A stretch of DNA of 64,000 nt from Nitrospirillum iridis (GCF_014205765.1 NZ_JACIIZ010000004.1:310001-374000); one strand, 5' to 3'; counted from the stretch's first letter, positions 27,532-37,019 are shown. Notes: generated from the sequence alone by a model not told the origin. Program-made: numbers and translations.

Positions 27532-27560
27532 GCCGTCTCCCCGCCCTCAGGGAGATGGGC
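27532..27560. terminator. Weak hairpin between convergent genes
   Basis: Imperfect stem GCCGTCTCCC / GGGAGATGGGC with an 8-nt loop, just after the serine-hydrolase stop and before the SCO-gene stop on the other strand. The plus-strand tail is pyrimidine-rich but not a clean U-run. Confidence 0.3.
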
Positions 27561-27577
27561 GGATTCTTCCTCCTCGG

Positions 27578-28240
27578 TCAGTTCGCCGCGACCGGCAAGC
27601 CCAGCGCGTGGCGCACCTTGCCCTCTGCCGTGGTCGGCGGCTCGAAGGGGTTGATGGTGCTTTTCAGATGGCCGTCGGGGCCCATCAGGAAGATGGCGGC
27701 GTTGTGCTCCATGGCGTACTCGCCGGGATGGGCATCGGGTGGTAGCGGCGCGCCATCAGCCGACACCTTGCGGTAGACGACCTTGTAGCTGGCGGCGGCC
27801 CCGGCCACCTGGGCGGGGGTGCCGGTCAGCGCCGCGATGTGCGGGTTGAAGTTGGCCATGTAGTCCTTCAGCACCGCCGCCGTGTCGCGCGCCGGGTCCA
27901 CGGTGATGAACAGGCCCTGCACCCGGTCGGCGTCGGCGCCCAGCCCGTCCAGGATGACGCTCATGGAGGCGAGGCCCGTGGGGCAGACATCGGGGCAGTT
28001 GGTGTAGCCGAACATGACCATCAGCGTCTTGCCGGCATAGGTCTTGTCCGTCACCGCCCGGCCGTCCTGATCCACCAGATCGAAGGGGCCGCCGATGCTG
28101 GCCAGGGTGGGCACGGCCGGGTCCTGGGACGCCGGGTGGCCCAGGAAGCCCCAGGCGCCGATGGCGATGGCGGCCAGCACCAAGGCGGGGGCCGCCCAGC
28201 GAACGACGGGGGAGCGGCGGCGGGCGGTCTGGCGCGGCAT
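27578..28240 (-). CDS. SCO1/SenC family copper chaperone
   Basis: 220-residue membrane-anchored thioredoxin-fold protein used in copper delivery to the CuA site of cytochrome c oxidase. An N-terminal transmembrane anchor (about 15-35, AAPALVLAAIAIGAWGFLG) is followed by GPFDLVDQDGRAVTD, the Cu ligands C-P-D-V-C-P (FGYTNCPDVCP) and the third ligand His in YAMEHNAAIFLMGPDG. ATG 28240 is preferred over a TTG four codons upstream. No cytochrome oxidase genes are near. Convergent with the serine hydrolase. Confidence 0.93.
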   Translation of the reverse strand: MPRQTARRRSPVVRWAAPALVLAAIAIGAWGFLGHPASQDPAVPTLASIGGPFDLVDQDGRAVTDKTYAGKTLMVMFGYTNCPDVCPTGLASMSVILDGLGADADRVQGLFITVDPARDTAAVLKDYMANFNPHIAALTGTPAQVAGAAASYKVVYRKVSADGAPLPPDAHPGEYAMEHNAAIFLMGPDGHLKSTINPFEPPTTAEGKVRHALGLPVAAN

Positions 28241-28403
28241 GGTCGTTCTCAAGGCAACCGAAGGGCGTCGGCATTTGGAACCGTGCCGCGCGTCCGGTCA
28301 AGAAGCTAGCTTGCGGCCTGCTCCAGCCACAGGGTATCCAACGGTCTGGACGACCCGGCGCGGGGCCAGCGGCCCCCAGACGCCCGCTATTGAGGATGCC
28401 GCC

Positions 28404-28868
28404 ATGGCCAAGGACTATATGCCCCCGTCGGATTTCCTGCGGGACCTGATCGACGAGGATGTGGAGATCGAAGCGGACGATGAGGCCACCATCGCCCGCC
28501 TGCTGACCCTGTTCCGCGACGCCGACGCCGCCAACCGCGATTGGGCGGTGTTCCTGCTGGGCCAGTCGGAGGCCGACACCAAGGCGGTGCGCGCGGCCCT
28601 GGTCGCCGCGCTGGACGATGCCGACGACGGCGTGCGCGCCGAGGCCCTGGTGGCCCTGGCCCAGCGCGATGGCGATCTCGCCCGCCCCCATGTGCTGGAG
28701 GCGCTGAGCGCCGAGAGCGTCTATCCCACGCTGTTCGAGGCGGCGGCGCTGTGCGCCCACCCCGACCTGATCAAACCCCTGCGCGGCTGGCTGAAGGCCA
28801 CCGGCGACAAGGAAGTGGACCAGCTGGTGGTGGAAGCGGTGGCCGCGTGCGAGGCCAGCGCAAAATAG
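28404..28868 (+). CDS. HEAT-repeat protein
   Basis: 154-residue soluble alpha-solenoid protein. Acidic N-terminal segment (LIDEDVEIEADDE), then HEAT-type helix pairs, for example RDWAVFLLGQSEADTKAVRAALVAAL and DGVRAEALVALAQRD, resembling PBS-lyase HEAT-like units. Such proteins are protein-protein adaptors; the partner is unknown. GAGG lies about 10 nt ahead of the ATG. Divergent from the SCO gene and convergent with scpB. Confidence 0.8.
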   Translation: MAKDYMPPSDFLRDLIDEDVEIEADDEATIARLLTLFRDADAANRDWAVFLLGQSEADTKAVRAALVAALDDADDGVRAEALVALAQRDGDLARPHVLEALSAESVYPTLFEAAALCAHPDLIKPLRGWLKATGDKEVDQLVVEAVAACEASAK

Positions 28869-28916
28869 AGGTTTAGGCGCAAGCGGGCCGCCGCCAGGCG
28901 CCTGAGGGCGGAAGAA

Positions 28917-29576
28917 CTAATCCTCCACGCTGTCCTCCACCGCCCGGGGCATGGCGGCATCGTCGCCGCCCCGGGGCAGCAGGGTGGTGATGGCCGGGCG
29001 CGCGTCCAGCAGGCCGGCGGCGCGCAAATCGTCCACGCCGGGCAGGTCGCGCAACGATTCCAAACCGAAATGATCCAGGAACGCCGGGGTGGTCAGCCAG
29101 GTCAGCGGCCGGCCCGGCGTCTCCCGCCGGCGGCCAGGCTTGATCCAGCCCGCTTCCATCAGGATGTCCAGCGTGCCCTTGCTGGTGGCGACACCCCGGA
29201 TGCTCTCAATCTCCGCCCGGGTCACCGGCTGGTGATAGGCGATGATGGACAGGGTCTCCACCGCCGCGCGCGACAGGCGGGACGCCACCTCCGTCTCCCG
29301 TTGCAGCAGGGGGGCGAGGTCTGGGGCGGTGCGGAAGGCCCAGCGGCCGGAGGCGGCCATCAGGTGCACGCCGCGATGGCTGTAATGGGCCTGCAACTCG
29401 GTCAGCAGGCCGCGCAGGTCGGCGCCCTCGCCCAGGCGCGCGGCCAGGGCGGCCTCCTCCACCGGCTCGGCCGAGGCGAACAGCACCGCCTCCACCAGGC
29501 GCAACTGTTCGGCGCGGCGGTCGAAGCCGTCTTCGGTCTCACCGGCAGGCACGGGTGACGATGTTTCGGCGGTCAT
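28917..29576 (-). CDS. scpB: Segregation and condensation protein B
   Basis: 219-residue winged-helix kleisin-associated protein of the SMC-ScpA-ScpB condensin. Characteristic stretches are LVEAVLFASAEPV, SRAAVETLSIIAYHQPVTRAEIESIRGV and GRRRETPGRPLTWLTTPAFLDHFGLESLRDLP. The C-terminal tail (about 40 residues) is acidic and variable. The start codon overlaps the scpA stop by 4 bp, so the two are translationally coupled. Last gene of the argS-to-scpB minus-strand cluster. Confidence 0.96.
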   Translation of the reverse strand: MTAETSSPVPAGETEDGFDRRAEQLRLVEAVLFASAEPVEEAALAARLGEGADLRGLLTELQAHYSHRGVHLMAASGRWAFRTAPDLAPLLQRETEVASRLSRAAVETLSIIAYHQPVTRAEIESIRGVATSKGTLDILMEAGWIKPGRRRETPGRPLTWLTTPAFLDHFGLESLRDLPGVDDLRAAGLLDARPAITTLLPRGGDDAAMPRAVEDSVED

Positions 29577-30415
29577 GGCTTCTTATCCGTGATCTCGGCG
29601 GCGGGCGCGTCCACGCGGCGGACGTACAGGGTGCCAAAGGTGCCGTCCTGCCGCACCTCCAACTGGCCGGCCTTGGCCAGTTCCAGCGTGGCGACGAAGG
29701 TGGCGGCCAGGGCGGAGCGGGCCTTCAGCTTGTCTTCCCGGCTGCCGCCACCGCGCCAGTCGGGCGGCAGGAAATGGTCCAGGCGCGTCCAATCCGGCAG
29801 GCGGCCCAGCATCGCCTCCACCCGGCGGATGGCGTCCTCGATGGTGAACAGATCGACGGGCGGCAGGTGCAGCGGCCCGGTCTTCTGCTGCCGGCGCTTG
29901 ATGTCGCCATAGGCGCGCAGCAGGTCATAGAGCGTCACCTCAGTCACCCGCCGTTCGAACACCGGCAGGTCCTCGGGCGCGCCACGGGGGAAGATGTCGC
30001 GCCCCAGGCGGGGGCGGGCCATCAGGCGGGCGGCGGCGTTCTGCATCGCCTCCAGCCGCTGCAACTGGAAGGCCAGGGCCTGGGCCAGTTCCTCGCCGGT
30101 CGGCTCCTCCGTTTCGGGGGATGGCAGCAGCAGGCGGGACTTGAGATAGGCCAGCCAGGCGGCCGTCACCAGATAGTCGGCCGCCACCTCCAGCCGCAGG
30201 CTGTGCGCCGCCGCGATGAAGGCCAGATACTGCTCCGCCAGCGCCAGGATGGAAATGCGGGTGAGGTCGACCTTCTGGTCGCGCGCCAGGGTCAGCAGCA
30301 AGTCGATGGGGCCTTCGAACTCCCCCAGATCGACCAGCAGGGCGGGTTCCCCATCAGCCAGGTCGGCCGTGGTGGTGGCACCCCATTCCTCATCCTGCCC
30401 CTTGGCGTCGGCCAT
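29573..30415 (-). CDS. scpA: Segregation and condensation protein A (kleisin)
   Basis: 280-residue kleisin subunit that bridges the SMC heads in chromosome condensation. N-terminal hallmark LGEFEGPIDLLLTLARDQKVDLTRISILALAEQYL, then VAADYLVTAAWLAYLKSRLLLP, and a C-terminal winged helix that includes FVATLELAKAGQLEVRQDGTFG. Its start overlaps the stop of the M50 protease gene (TGATG) and its end overlaps scpB, giving a tight operon. Confidence 0.96.
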   Translation of the reverse strand: MADAKGQDEEWGATTTADLADGEPALLVDLGEFEGPIDLLLTLARDQKVDLTRISILALAEQYLAFIAAAHSLRLEVAADYLVTAAWLAYLKSRLLLPSPETEEPTGEELAQALAFQLQRLEAMQNAAARLMARPRLGRDIFPRGAPEDLPVFERRVTEVTLYDLLRAYGDIKRRQQKTGPLHLPPVDLFTIEDAIRRVEAMLGRLPDWTRLDHFLPPDWRGGGSREDKLKARSALAATFVATLELAKAGQLEVRQDGTFGTLYVRRVDAPAAEITDKKP

Positions 30416-31110
30416 CAGTTCAGTCCCGTCACCTTCATCAGCACGTCGTACAGCAGGGCCACGGGCACGCCCACCAGCCAGCGCATGGGGTTCAGGTTGC
30501 CCAGGCCCATATGGTCGAACAGGTAGGGCAGCAGGAAGAACGCGGTCAGCAGGATCATCATGCCCTTGTCCTCCAGCGCGGCGAAGCGCTGGCCCAGACG
30601 TGGGGGCAGCAGGCCCGTCACCACCCGGCCGCCATCCAGCGGCGGGATGGGCAGCATGTTGAAGACCGCCAGGAACAGGTTGATCTGGATGCCCGCCGTC
30701 AGGTTTTGCCCCACCCAGGCCTGGCCCGCGCCGGGCAGGAAACCCACGACCTTCAGCAGCAGCAGGCAGACCAGGGCCAGCAGGATGTTGGTCATCGGCC
30801 CGGCCAGGGCCACCAGGATCATGTCGCGACGCGGCTTGCGCAGGTTGCGGAAATCGACCGGCACCGGCTTGGCCCAGCCGAACATGGCGCCGGTGCTCAG
30901 GAACAGGGCCGCCGGCAGGATGACGGTGCCGAAGGGGTCGATGTGCTTGGCGGGGTTGAAGCTGACCCGCCCCAGGCGATAGGCGGTCGGGTCCCCCAGC
31001 TTCATCGCCACCCAGCCGTGGGCGGCCTCATGCATGGTGATGGCGATGATCATCGGCAGGGCGATGACCGTCAGGGTAAGGGCCAAGTCTTGAAGAGTGG
31101 TGATGTCCAA
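30415..31110 (-). CDS. Site-2 protease family membrane metalloprotease (M50)
   Basis: 231-residue polytopic membrane protein. The zinc site HEAAH lies in AITMHEAAHGWVAMKLGD and the third ligand in NMLPIPPLDGGRVV (the family's N-x-x-P-x-P-x-x-D-G). At least five hydrophobic helices. Small M50 proteins of this type are widespread; substrates are mostly unknown. Start uncertain: TTG 31110 gives LDITTLQDLALTLT and has GGGA about 8 nt upstream; ATG 31176 would overlap nagZ by 62 bp with non-conserved sequence. Sits between nagZ and scpA, a common alphaproteobacterial order. Confidence 0.9.
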   Translation of the reverse strand: MDITTLQDLALTLTVIALPMIIAITMHEAAHGWVAMKLGDPTAYRLGRVSFNPAKHIDPFGTVILPAALFLSTGAMFGWAKPVPVDFRNLRKPRRDMILVALAGPMTNILLALVCLLLLKVVGFLPGAGQAWVGQNLTAGIQINLFLAVFNMLPIPPLDGGRVVTGLLPPRLGQRFAALEDKGMMILLTAFFLLPYLFDHMGLGNLNPMRWLVGVPVALLYDVLMKVTGLN

Positions 31111-31114
31111 GGGG

Positions 31115-32143
31115 TCAGTCCCAATGTCCGGCGAGATCGGTGAGGCGCGCGCGCCAGGCGGCGACGGCGGGCGCATCGGCGGCGGCGGAAACCCGGCGGC
31201 CTTGCGCGCGGGCCCAGCGGGCCTGCGCCTCAGGCGTCAGCGGCGGCATCAGCGCCGCCACGGCGGCCATTTCCGCCACCGTGCCATTGCAATGCAGGGC
31301 CACGTCGCAGCCGGCGGCCAGCACGGCCACGGCCCGTTCCGCCACCGTGCCCGACAGCGCCTCCATGGCCAGATCGTCGCTGATCAGCAGGCCGTCGAAG
31401 CCGATGCGGCCGCGCACGATGTCCCGGATCACGGTGGGCGAGATGCTGGAGGGGCGGTCGGCATCCACCGCGGTGAACAGGATATGGGCCACCATGCCCA
31501 GCGGCAGGTCGGCCAGGGCCTTGAACGGCGCGAAGTCGATGGCGTCCAGCGTCGCCAGGTCCGCCGTCACCCGGGGCAATTCCTTGTGGCTGTCAGCCAG
31601 GGCCCGGCCGTGGCCCGGCAGGTGCTTCACCACCGGCAGCACGCCCCCGGCCATCAGGCCGTTGGCCTGGGCCTGGGCCAGCAGGGCCACCCAGGCCGGA
31701 TCATGGCCGAAGGCGCGGTCGCCGATGACGTCGTGGGCACCCGCCTGGGGCACGTCGGCCACGGGCGCGCAATCGACATCGATGCCCAGCGGCGCCAGGG
31801 TGGCGGCCAGCAGCCGGCCGTGCAGCCAGGCTGCCTCCTGCGCCAGATCGGCGTCGGCGATGGCCCCCACCCGGCCGGCCGGCGGCAGGGACGGCCAGTG
31901 CGGCGGGCGCAGGCGGGCCACCCGCCCCCCCTCCTGGTCGATCAGGATGGGGGCGTCGGGACGGCCGACACTGTCGCGCAGGGCGGTGGTCAGGGCCGCC
32001 ACCTGCTCCGGCGTCTCGCAATTGCGGCGGAACAGGATGAAGCCCAGCGGGTTGGTCGCCGCGAACAAGGAGCGTTCGGCCTCGGTCAGGACCGGGCCGG
32101 TGCAGCCGAAGATGATCGCGGCTGGTGCGGGGGAGAGGGGCAT
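31115..32143 (-). CDS. nagZ: Beta-N-acetylhexosaminidase (peptidoglycan recycling)
   Basis: 342-residue glycoside hydrolase family 3 enzyme that removes GlcNAc from anhydromuropeptides in the cytosol. Family motifs: ILIDQEGGRVARLRPP, the NagZ catalytic loop KHLPGHGRALADSH (with the general-acid His), and LLISDDLAMEAL carrying the Asp nucleophile. ATG 32143 is chosen; GTG 32152, 2 bp after the SPOR-gene stop, is an equally possible start. Its release of muropeptides connects it with the neighbouring SPOR septum protein. Confidence 0.95.
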   Translation of the reverse strand: MPLSPAPAAIIFGCTGPVLTEAERSLFAATNPLGFILFRRNCETPEQVAALTTALRDSVGRPDAPILIDQEGGRVARLRPPHWPSLPPAGRVGAIADADLAQEAAWLHGRLLAATLAPLGIDVDCAPVADVPQAGAHDVIGDRAFGHDPAWVALLAQAQANGLMAGGVLPVVKHLPGHGRALADSHKELPRVTADLATLDAIDFAPFKALADLPLGMVAHILFTAVDADRPSSISPTVIRDIVRGRIGFDGLLISDDLAMEALSGTVAERAVAVLAAGCDVALHCNGTVAEMAAVAALMPPLTPEAQARWARAQGRRVSAAADAPAVAAWRARLTDLAGHWD

Positions 32144-32154
32144 GATGGTCACCG

Positions 32155-33108
32155 TCAGCGCACGGGAATGCAGCCGTCCTTAGCCGCCTTCACCGCCTCG
32201 CAGATGCGTTTCGCCTGGGCCTCGTCAACCGGCCCCGACTGGACCCGGTAATAGATGCCCTTGGCGCCCAGGTCGGCCTTCACCAGCCGCAGGCTGAGCC
32301 CCCCCAGAACGGCGGCATGCTTGCGCTGGATGCGCTGCAACTCCGTCTGGGCCTGGCCCTCCGACGGGATGGAGGCGAACTGCAGCTTCACCGTTCCGCC
32401 GCCAGCGGCGACCGGCGCGGCGGCGGGCGGCGGCGGCGGAACGGGCTTCTCGACCGGTTTGTCGGCTGGCTTGGGCGCCGGCGGCACCAAGGATGTCGGT
32501 GGTGCTGTCACGGCCGTCGTCTGGGGCGACGGGGCCGGCGGCACGGCGGGCTTGGCGGCCGGCTGGGCCGCTGGCGCCACGGGCCTCGTCTCCGCCGGTG
32601 CTGGCGGCAACACTGTGGGCGGCAACACCGTGGGCGGCTGGACGGTGGGAGCGGATGCGGGCGCCGTCTGCGCCGGGGCGGCGGCTGGGGCCGGCGGCGA
32701 CGGCGGGTCGGCGACAACGGGCGGCGGCGGGGCCTTGGGCCGCTCCATCGGCGCCTCCGGCGGCGGCAGCAGGCGCTCCACCCCCGGTTCCGTCTTGTTC
32801 TCGCCGCGCAGGCGGTCGTAGATCAGCCGGTCCTGGTTGGGCACTTCCATCCCGCCCGGCGTTTCCGGCTTCACCTTGGTCGGGCCGGGATCGGCATGGA
32901 TGATAGGGGCCACCGCCTCCGTCCCCGCCCGCTGGCCCTGGGTGTAGACGAAATAGATCAACGCGCCGAAGGAACCGACGGCCGCCACCACGACGCCCAG
33001 GCTCAACAGGCCACGCCGCCGGGGGGCGGGCTTGCGCCGCCCCTGCCAGTCGTATCCCGGATCGTAGTCGTAGTCGGGGTCGCCGTGATGGTCGTGCATG
33101 TCACTCAT
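32155..33108 (-). CDS. SPOR domain-containing inner-membrane protein
   Basis: 317 residues: short His/Asp/Tyr-rich cytosolic N terminus, one transmembrane helix about 34-55, a long Pro/Ala-rich periplasmic linker (about 110-240), and a C-terminal SPOR domain (about 243-317, TVKLQFASIPSEGQAQTELQRIQ to YYRVQSGPVDEAQAKRICEAVK). SPOR domains bind denuded septal glycan strands, so it probably localises to the division site. It starts 3 bp after the argS stop and abuts nagZ, as in many alphaproteobacteria. Confidence 0.92.
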   Translation of the reverse strand: MSDMHDHHGDPDYDYDPGYDWQGRRKPAPRRRGLLSLGVVVAAVGSFGALIYFVYTQGQRAGTEAVAPIIHADPGPTKVKPETPGGMEVPNQDRLIYDRLRGENKTEPGVERLLPPPEAPMERPKAPPPPVVADPPSPPAPAAAPAQTAPASAPTVQPPTVLPPTVLPPAPAETRPVAPAAQPAAKPAVPPAPSPQTTAVTAPPTSLVPPAPKPADKPVEKPVPPPPPAAAPVAAGGGTVKLQFASIPSEGQAQTELQRIQRKHAAVLGGLSLRLVKADLGAKGIYYRVQSGPVDEAQAKRICEAVKAAKDGCIPVR

Positions 33109-33111
33109 GGA

Positions 33112-34866
33112 TCAGCGCAACTCCTCGGCCGGAACCACGCCCATGATGGCGAGGCCGGACGCGATGACCAGCGACACGGCGGTCACCAGGGCCAGGCGGG
33201 CCCGGGTCAGTGCCTCGTCGCCCTCGATGATGAAGCGCAAGGTGGTGTCGTCCTTGCCCTGGTTCCACAGGCCGTGGAAGGCGGCGGCCAGTTCCTGCAG
33301 GTAGTAGGCGACGCGGTGCGGCTCATGCGCGTCCGCCGCCGATTCCACCGTGCGCGGCCAGTTCAGCATCAGACGGACAAGGTCGACCTCCGCCGTGGAG
33401 GCCAGGCCGTCGAAGGAGACGCCCGCCAGGGCCGGGGCCGACAGGTCCCAGTCCGGGTGCAGGCTGGCCGCCTGACGCAGGACGGAGCGGCAGCGGGCAT
33501 GCGCGTACTGCACGTAGAAGACGGGGTTGTCCTTGGACTGTTCCGTCACCTTGGCGTAGTCGAACTCCAGCGTCTGGTCGTTGCGCCGGGTCAGCATGAT
33601 GAAGCGCACCACGTCGCGGCCCACGGCGTCCATGACGTCGCGCAGGGTGACGAAGGTGCCGGCGCGCTTGGACATCTTCACCGGCTCGCCGTTCTGCAGC
33701 AGGGTCACCAGCTGGCACAGCTTCACGTCCAGCGCCGCCTTGCCGTCGGAGATGGCCTTGGTCGCCGCCGTCATACGCTTGACGTAGCCGCCATGGTCGG
33801 CACCCCAGACGTCGATCAGCACCGGGCAGCCGCGCTGGTACTTGTCGTAGTGATAGGCGATGTCGTTGGCGAAATAGGTCCACGACCCATCGGACTTCTT
33901 CAGCGGACGGTCGACGTCGTCGCCGAACTGCGTGGCCTTGAACAGGGTCTGGGGCCGTGGCTCCCAATCATCCGGCTTCTTGCCCTTGGGCGGCTCCAGC
34001 ACGCCGGTATAGATCAGGCCGGCATCCTCCAGCGCCTTGAAGGCACGGTCGACGGCACCGTTCTCCACCAGCGCGCGTTCGGAGCTGAACAGGTCATGAT
34101 GGACGTTCAGGGCCGTCAGGTCTTGCCGGATGCCGGCCATCATCTCGTCGATGGCGAAGGCGCGGACCTCCGGCAGCCACACCTCTTCCGGCACGTCGCG
34201 CCACTTGATGCTGTCGCGGTCGGCCAGGGCCTGGCCCACGTCCTTCAGATATTCGCCCGGGTACATGCCGGCCGGGATCTCGATGTCCGTCTCGCCCAGC
34301 GCCTCGCGGTAGCGCAGATGGGTGGAGCGGGCCAGCACGTCGACCTGGGCGCCGGCGTCGTTGATGTAATATTCCCGCGTGACGCTGTAGCCAGCCTTTT
34401 CCAGCAGGGCGGCCAGGGCGTCGCCGACGATGGCGCCACGGGCATGGGCGGCGTGCAGCGGGCCGGTGGGGTTGGCGGAGACGTATTCCACATTGACGTG
34501 GATGCCGTTGCCGACGGTGCTGGCGCCAAAGCCCACACCCGCCGTGAGGATATCCGCCAGGCGGGCGCGCCAGTAGCTGGCCGCCACCCGCAAATTGACG
34601 AAGCCGGGACCGGCGATGGTGACCTCGGTCACGTCCGGCAACGCCCGCAGGTGGGGGGCCAGCGCCTCGGCGATGGCGCGTGGCGGCTTGCCGGCGGGCT
34701 TGGCCAGCACCATGGCGGCGTTGGTGGAGATGTCGCCATGCGCCGCCTCACGCGGCGGTTCCACCGTCACGCGGGAGAGGTCCAGCCCGGCGGGGATGCC
34801 GCCTTCGGCCGCCAGAGCCTCCAGCGCGCGACGGACCAGGGCTTCGAATTCCTTGTAGACGTTCAT
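33112..34866 (-). CDS. argS: Arginyl-tRNA synthetase
   Basis: 584-residue class I aminoacyl-tRNA synthetase that charges tRNA-Arg. N-terminal additional domain, then [19 protein letters not shown] containing the HIGH-equivalent [20 protein letters not shown], and [14 protein letters not shown] with the KMSK signature; C-terminal DALR anticodon-binding domain ending [18 protein letters not shown] 34866 gives the canonical [11 protein letters not shown]; upstream in-frame codons are not family sequence. Confidence 0.97.
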   Translation of the reverse strand: MNVYKEFEALVRRALEALAAEGGIPAGLDLSRVTVEPPREAAHGDISTNAAMVLAKPAGKPPRAIAEALAPHLRALPDVTEVTIAGPGFVNLRVAASYWRARLADILTAGVGFGASTVGNGIHVNVEYVSANPTGPLHAAHARGAIVGDALAALLEKAGYSVTREYYINDAGAQVDVLARSTHLRYREALGETDIEIPAGMYPGEYLKDVGQALADRDSIKWRDVPEEVWLPEVRAFAIDEMMAGIRQDLTALNVHHDLFSSERALVENGAVDRAFKALEDAGLIYTGVLEPPKGKKPDDWEPRPQTLFKATQFGDDVDRPLKKSDGSWTYFANDIAYHYDKYQRGCPVLIDVWGADHGGYVKRMTAATKAISDGKAALDVKLCQLVTLLQNGEPVKMSKRAGTFVTLRDVMDAVGRDVVRFIMLTRRNDQTLEFDYAKVTEQSKDNPVFYVQYAHARCRSVLRQAASLHPDWDLSAPALAGVSFDGLASTAEVDLVRLMLNWPRTVESAADAHEPHRVAYYLQELAAAFHGLWNQGKDDTTLRFIIEGDEALTRARLALVTAVSLVIASGLAIMGVVPAEELR

Positions 34867-34996
34867 GGCGATCAGACCGGCAAATCCAAAAGAGATACGT
34901 TCACCGATCCATGGTGACCGGCGGTGCGGCACCATACAAGGTTCCAACCGTTCAGGTCACGGGTGGAGTTGGGAGGGCAGATCCGCCGGGCCGACG

Positions 34997-35539
34997 TCAG
35001 GCCAGCGGATCGGGACCGAAGCGGTTGTCGCCACGCTTGCTTGGCATGAATGCAACCTGCGCCATTACCCAGTATTCTCCGAGAAAGGGGACACCGCCGA
35101 GCAGGAGGTACCAAGCGCTGAAATTGCGGTCGTGCATGCGTTTGACTTGGACCGCGAATCCCGGCCACGCGGAAGCGATGAGCAGGAAGGCCAGCGCCGC
35201 GCCGGCCACGGCGTTGTGCCCGGACCCATCCGCCGTCAGCCATCCAATGACCACCACGGCCAGGAACGAGCCAATCCAGGGCAGTTGGTATTTCAGCCAA
35301 TATTCGCGCCGCGTGACGCGGCCCTGGATGGAAAACAGGAACCACGGCCAGGTAAAGGGCCGACGGTGCCGCCGGACAGGCATAAGGCGCCCCTCCTCAA
35401 CGAACTCCACCTCCGCTCCCACTGCGGGCGGCGCCACTCCCAGCCACTGGTCCTGGGCGAAATCGACGCGCGTACCATCAGGGGTGGCCACCGAGCCCTT
35501 GCCAGTCACTTCATCGAATTCAAGAATCTTTCCCCGCAT
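34997..35539 (-). CDS. Cold-shock-like N-terminus fused to DUF805 membrane domain
   Basis: 180 residues. About 1-60 read MRGKILEFDEVTGKGSVATPDG...VDFAQDQW, which resembles a cold-shock/OB-type beta strand set (K-G-x-I-x-x-F and a dG turn). The remainder is a DUF805 membrane domain: RVTRREYWLKYQLPWIGSFLAVVVIGW, several hydrophobic helices, and the hallmark VKRMHDRNFSAWYLLL. Function of DUF805 is unknown. ATG 35539 is chosen because GGAG sits 6 nt upstream; two upstream Met codons are possible. It lies between dgt and argS on the same strand, with about 130 bp to argS. Confidence 0.85.
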   Translation of the reverse strand: MRGKILEFDEVTGKGSVATPDGTRVDFAQDQWLGVAPPAVGAEVEFVEEGRLMPVRRHRRPFTWPWFLFSIQGRVTRREYWLKYQLPWIGSFLAVVVIGWLTADGSGHNAVAGAALAFLLIASAWPGFAVQVKRMHDRNFSAWYLLLGGVPFLGEYWVMAQVAFMPSKRGDNRFGPDPLA

Positions 35540-35629
35540 CCCCATCTCCAAGCACAACCGGACGCATCCGATTTCCGCCAGTTTCGCCCTATGGCGGCGT
35601 AGGAAGCAAGACCACCCCCCGCTGGCGGA

Positions 35630-36967
35630 CTACCCCGCGATCAGCTGCGCCTGGCGGATGGCGAAGCGGTCGGTCATGCCGGCGACATAGTCCAGCAAGC
35701 CCTGCGCCCAGCCCGCCCGCTCATAGGGCAGCAGCCGCGACTCAGGCATGGTTTCCAGCAGGGAGGCCCAGCGGCGGGGCAGCTTGGCGCCAGGGCCCAG
35801 CTTTTCCCGGCCCAGCAAGGCCTCGCCATAGGCGTCCAATAGGGTGGTGATGGTGCGGGCGGCGATGATGTCGGTCTCGCACCGCTGTTGACCGCGATAG
35901 ATGCGCTCGTGGCTCACCTGTTCGATCTGGCGCAGGGCGGGGGCACGGGCGGATAGGGTCAGCAGCGGCTTGCAGAACTCCCCGGCCATCAGGCTGGGCA
36001 AGCGGTCCAGGAAGATTTCCGCGGCGTCGCGCACCAACCGGTCGATCGCCTGGGCCCGCAGGAAGATCAGCTTGCGGTCCTCATCCTCCAGCGTCTTGTA
36101 ATCCGCCTCCCAATCCTTGGTCTTGTCGTCGCGGATGAAGGCCAGGAGCAGATCCTCGGCATGCTCGAAACTCAGCATACGCATCTTGGCCGCGTCCTCG
36201 ATGTCCACGACATGGTAGCAGGCGTCATCGGCCGCCTCGACCAGATAGGCCAACGGGTGGCGGCACCAGGCGCCGGGGCCCGTCTCAACCAATCCCACCT
36301 CGGCGGCGATCTCAGCGAAAACCTCCTGTTCGCTTTCGAAAAAGCCGTACTTGCGCTTGTGCGGCCGCTTCACCGGTCCGCCCGGGATCTCCACGCCCCA
36401 AGGATACTTGGCGCCGGCCGCCAGGGTCGCCGCGGTCAGCTGCAACCCCCCCACCCCGCGCCACCCCTGCAGCCGGGTCAGCACCCGGAAGCCCTGGGCG
36501 TTCGCCTCGAATTTGCACAGTTCGGCCTGGTGGACCTCGCTCAGCCCCTCGCGGATGCGACGGCCGGTGGCGCTGTCGGCGAACCAGTCGGAAATGATGT
36601 CCTCGCCCGTGTGGGCGAAGCACGGTGTGCCGACGTCATGGGCCAGCGAGGCGGCGGCCACGACATGGCCGATGTCGGCGGGGGTCGCCTTCAAGGGGTA
36701 GGCGATGCTGCCCAGGATGGCCGGCCCCACCCACATGCCCAACGACCGGCCCACCCGCGCCGCCTCCATGGAATGGGTCAGGCGGGACCGCACATAGTCC
36801 GATCCGCCGATGCCGTGCACCTGTTGCTTGTCCGCCAGGCGGCGGAAGCTGGTGGTGAAGGTGATGCGGTCGATGTCGATCTCATAGGCGCTGCGATGCG
36901 GCAGTTCGGGGTCGGCCGTGGTCTTGGCCAACCGCTTGCGCGACAACAGGCTGTTCCAATTCATCAT
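35630..36967 (-). CDS. dgt: dGTPase-family HD-domain triphosphohydrolase
   Basis: 445-residue HD-domain enzyme expected to hydrolyse dGTP (or other dNTPs) to the nucleoside and triphosphate. HD metal residues are visible: His in SRLTHSMEAARVGRSLG, His-Asp in LAHDVGTPCFAHTGED, and a later Asp in LVEAADDACYHVVDIED. The central motif departs from the usual HD(I/L)G(H/N)xPFGH form: Thr, Cys and Ala replace commonly conserved residues. Position between erpA and argS is the standard alphaproteobacterial one. ATG 36967 has GAGG 9 nt upstream; other in-frame starts are close. Confidence 0.88.
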   Translation of the reverse strand: MMNWNSLLSRKRLAKTTADPELPHRSAYEIDIDRITFTTSFRRLADKQQVHGIGGSDYVRSRLTHSMEAARVGRSLGMWVGPAILGSIAYPLKATPADIGHVVAAASLAHDVGTPCFAHTGEDIISDWFADSATGRRIREGLSEVHQAELCKFEANAQGFRVLTRLQGWRGVGGLQLTAATLAAGAKYPWGVEIPGGPVKRPHKRKYGFFESEQEVFAEIAAEVGLVETGPGAWCRHPLAYLVEAADDACYHVVDIEDAAKMRMLSFEHAEDLLLAFIRDDKTKDWEADYKTLEDEDRKLIFLRAQAIDRLVRDAAEIFLDRLPSLMAGEFCKPLLTLSARAPALRQIEQVSHERIYRGQQRCETDIIAARTITTLLDAYGEALLGREKLGPGAKLPRRWASLLETMPESRLLPYERAGWAQGLLDYVAGMTDRFAIRQAQLIAG

Positions 36968-37019
36968 CGCCGCATACCTCATGCCAGACCCGTGCGGGCA
37001 CCGAATGGTTCCAGGTCCT

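Noticed and set aside
32317-34917. 866-codon plus-strand frame opposite the SPOR gene and argS
   Set aside because: Low-complexity Arg/Gly/His composition and complete overlap with two well-supported genes.
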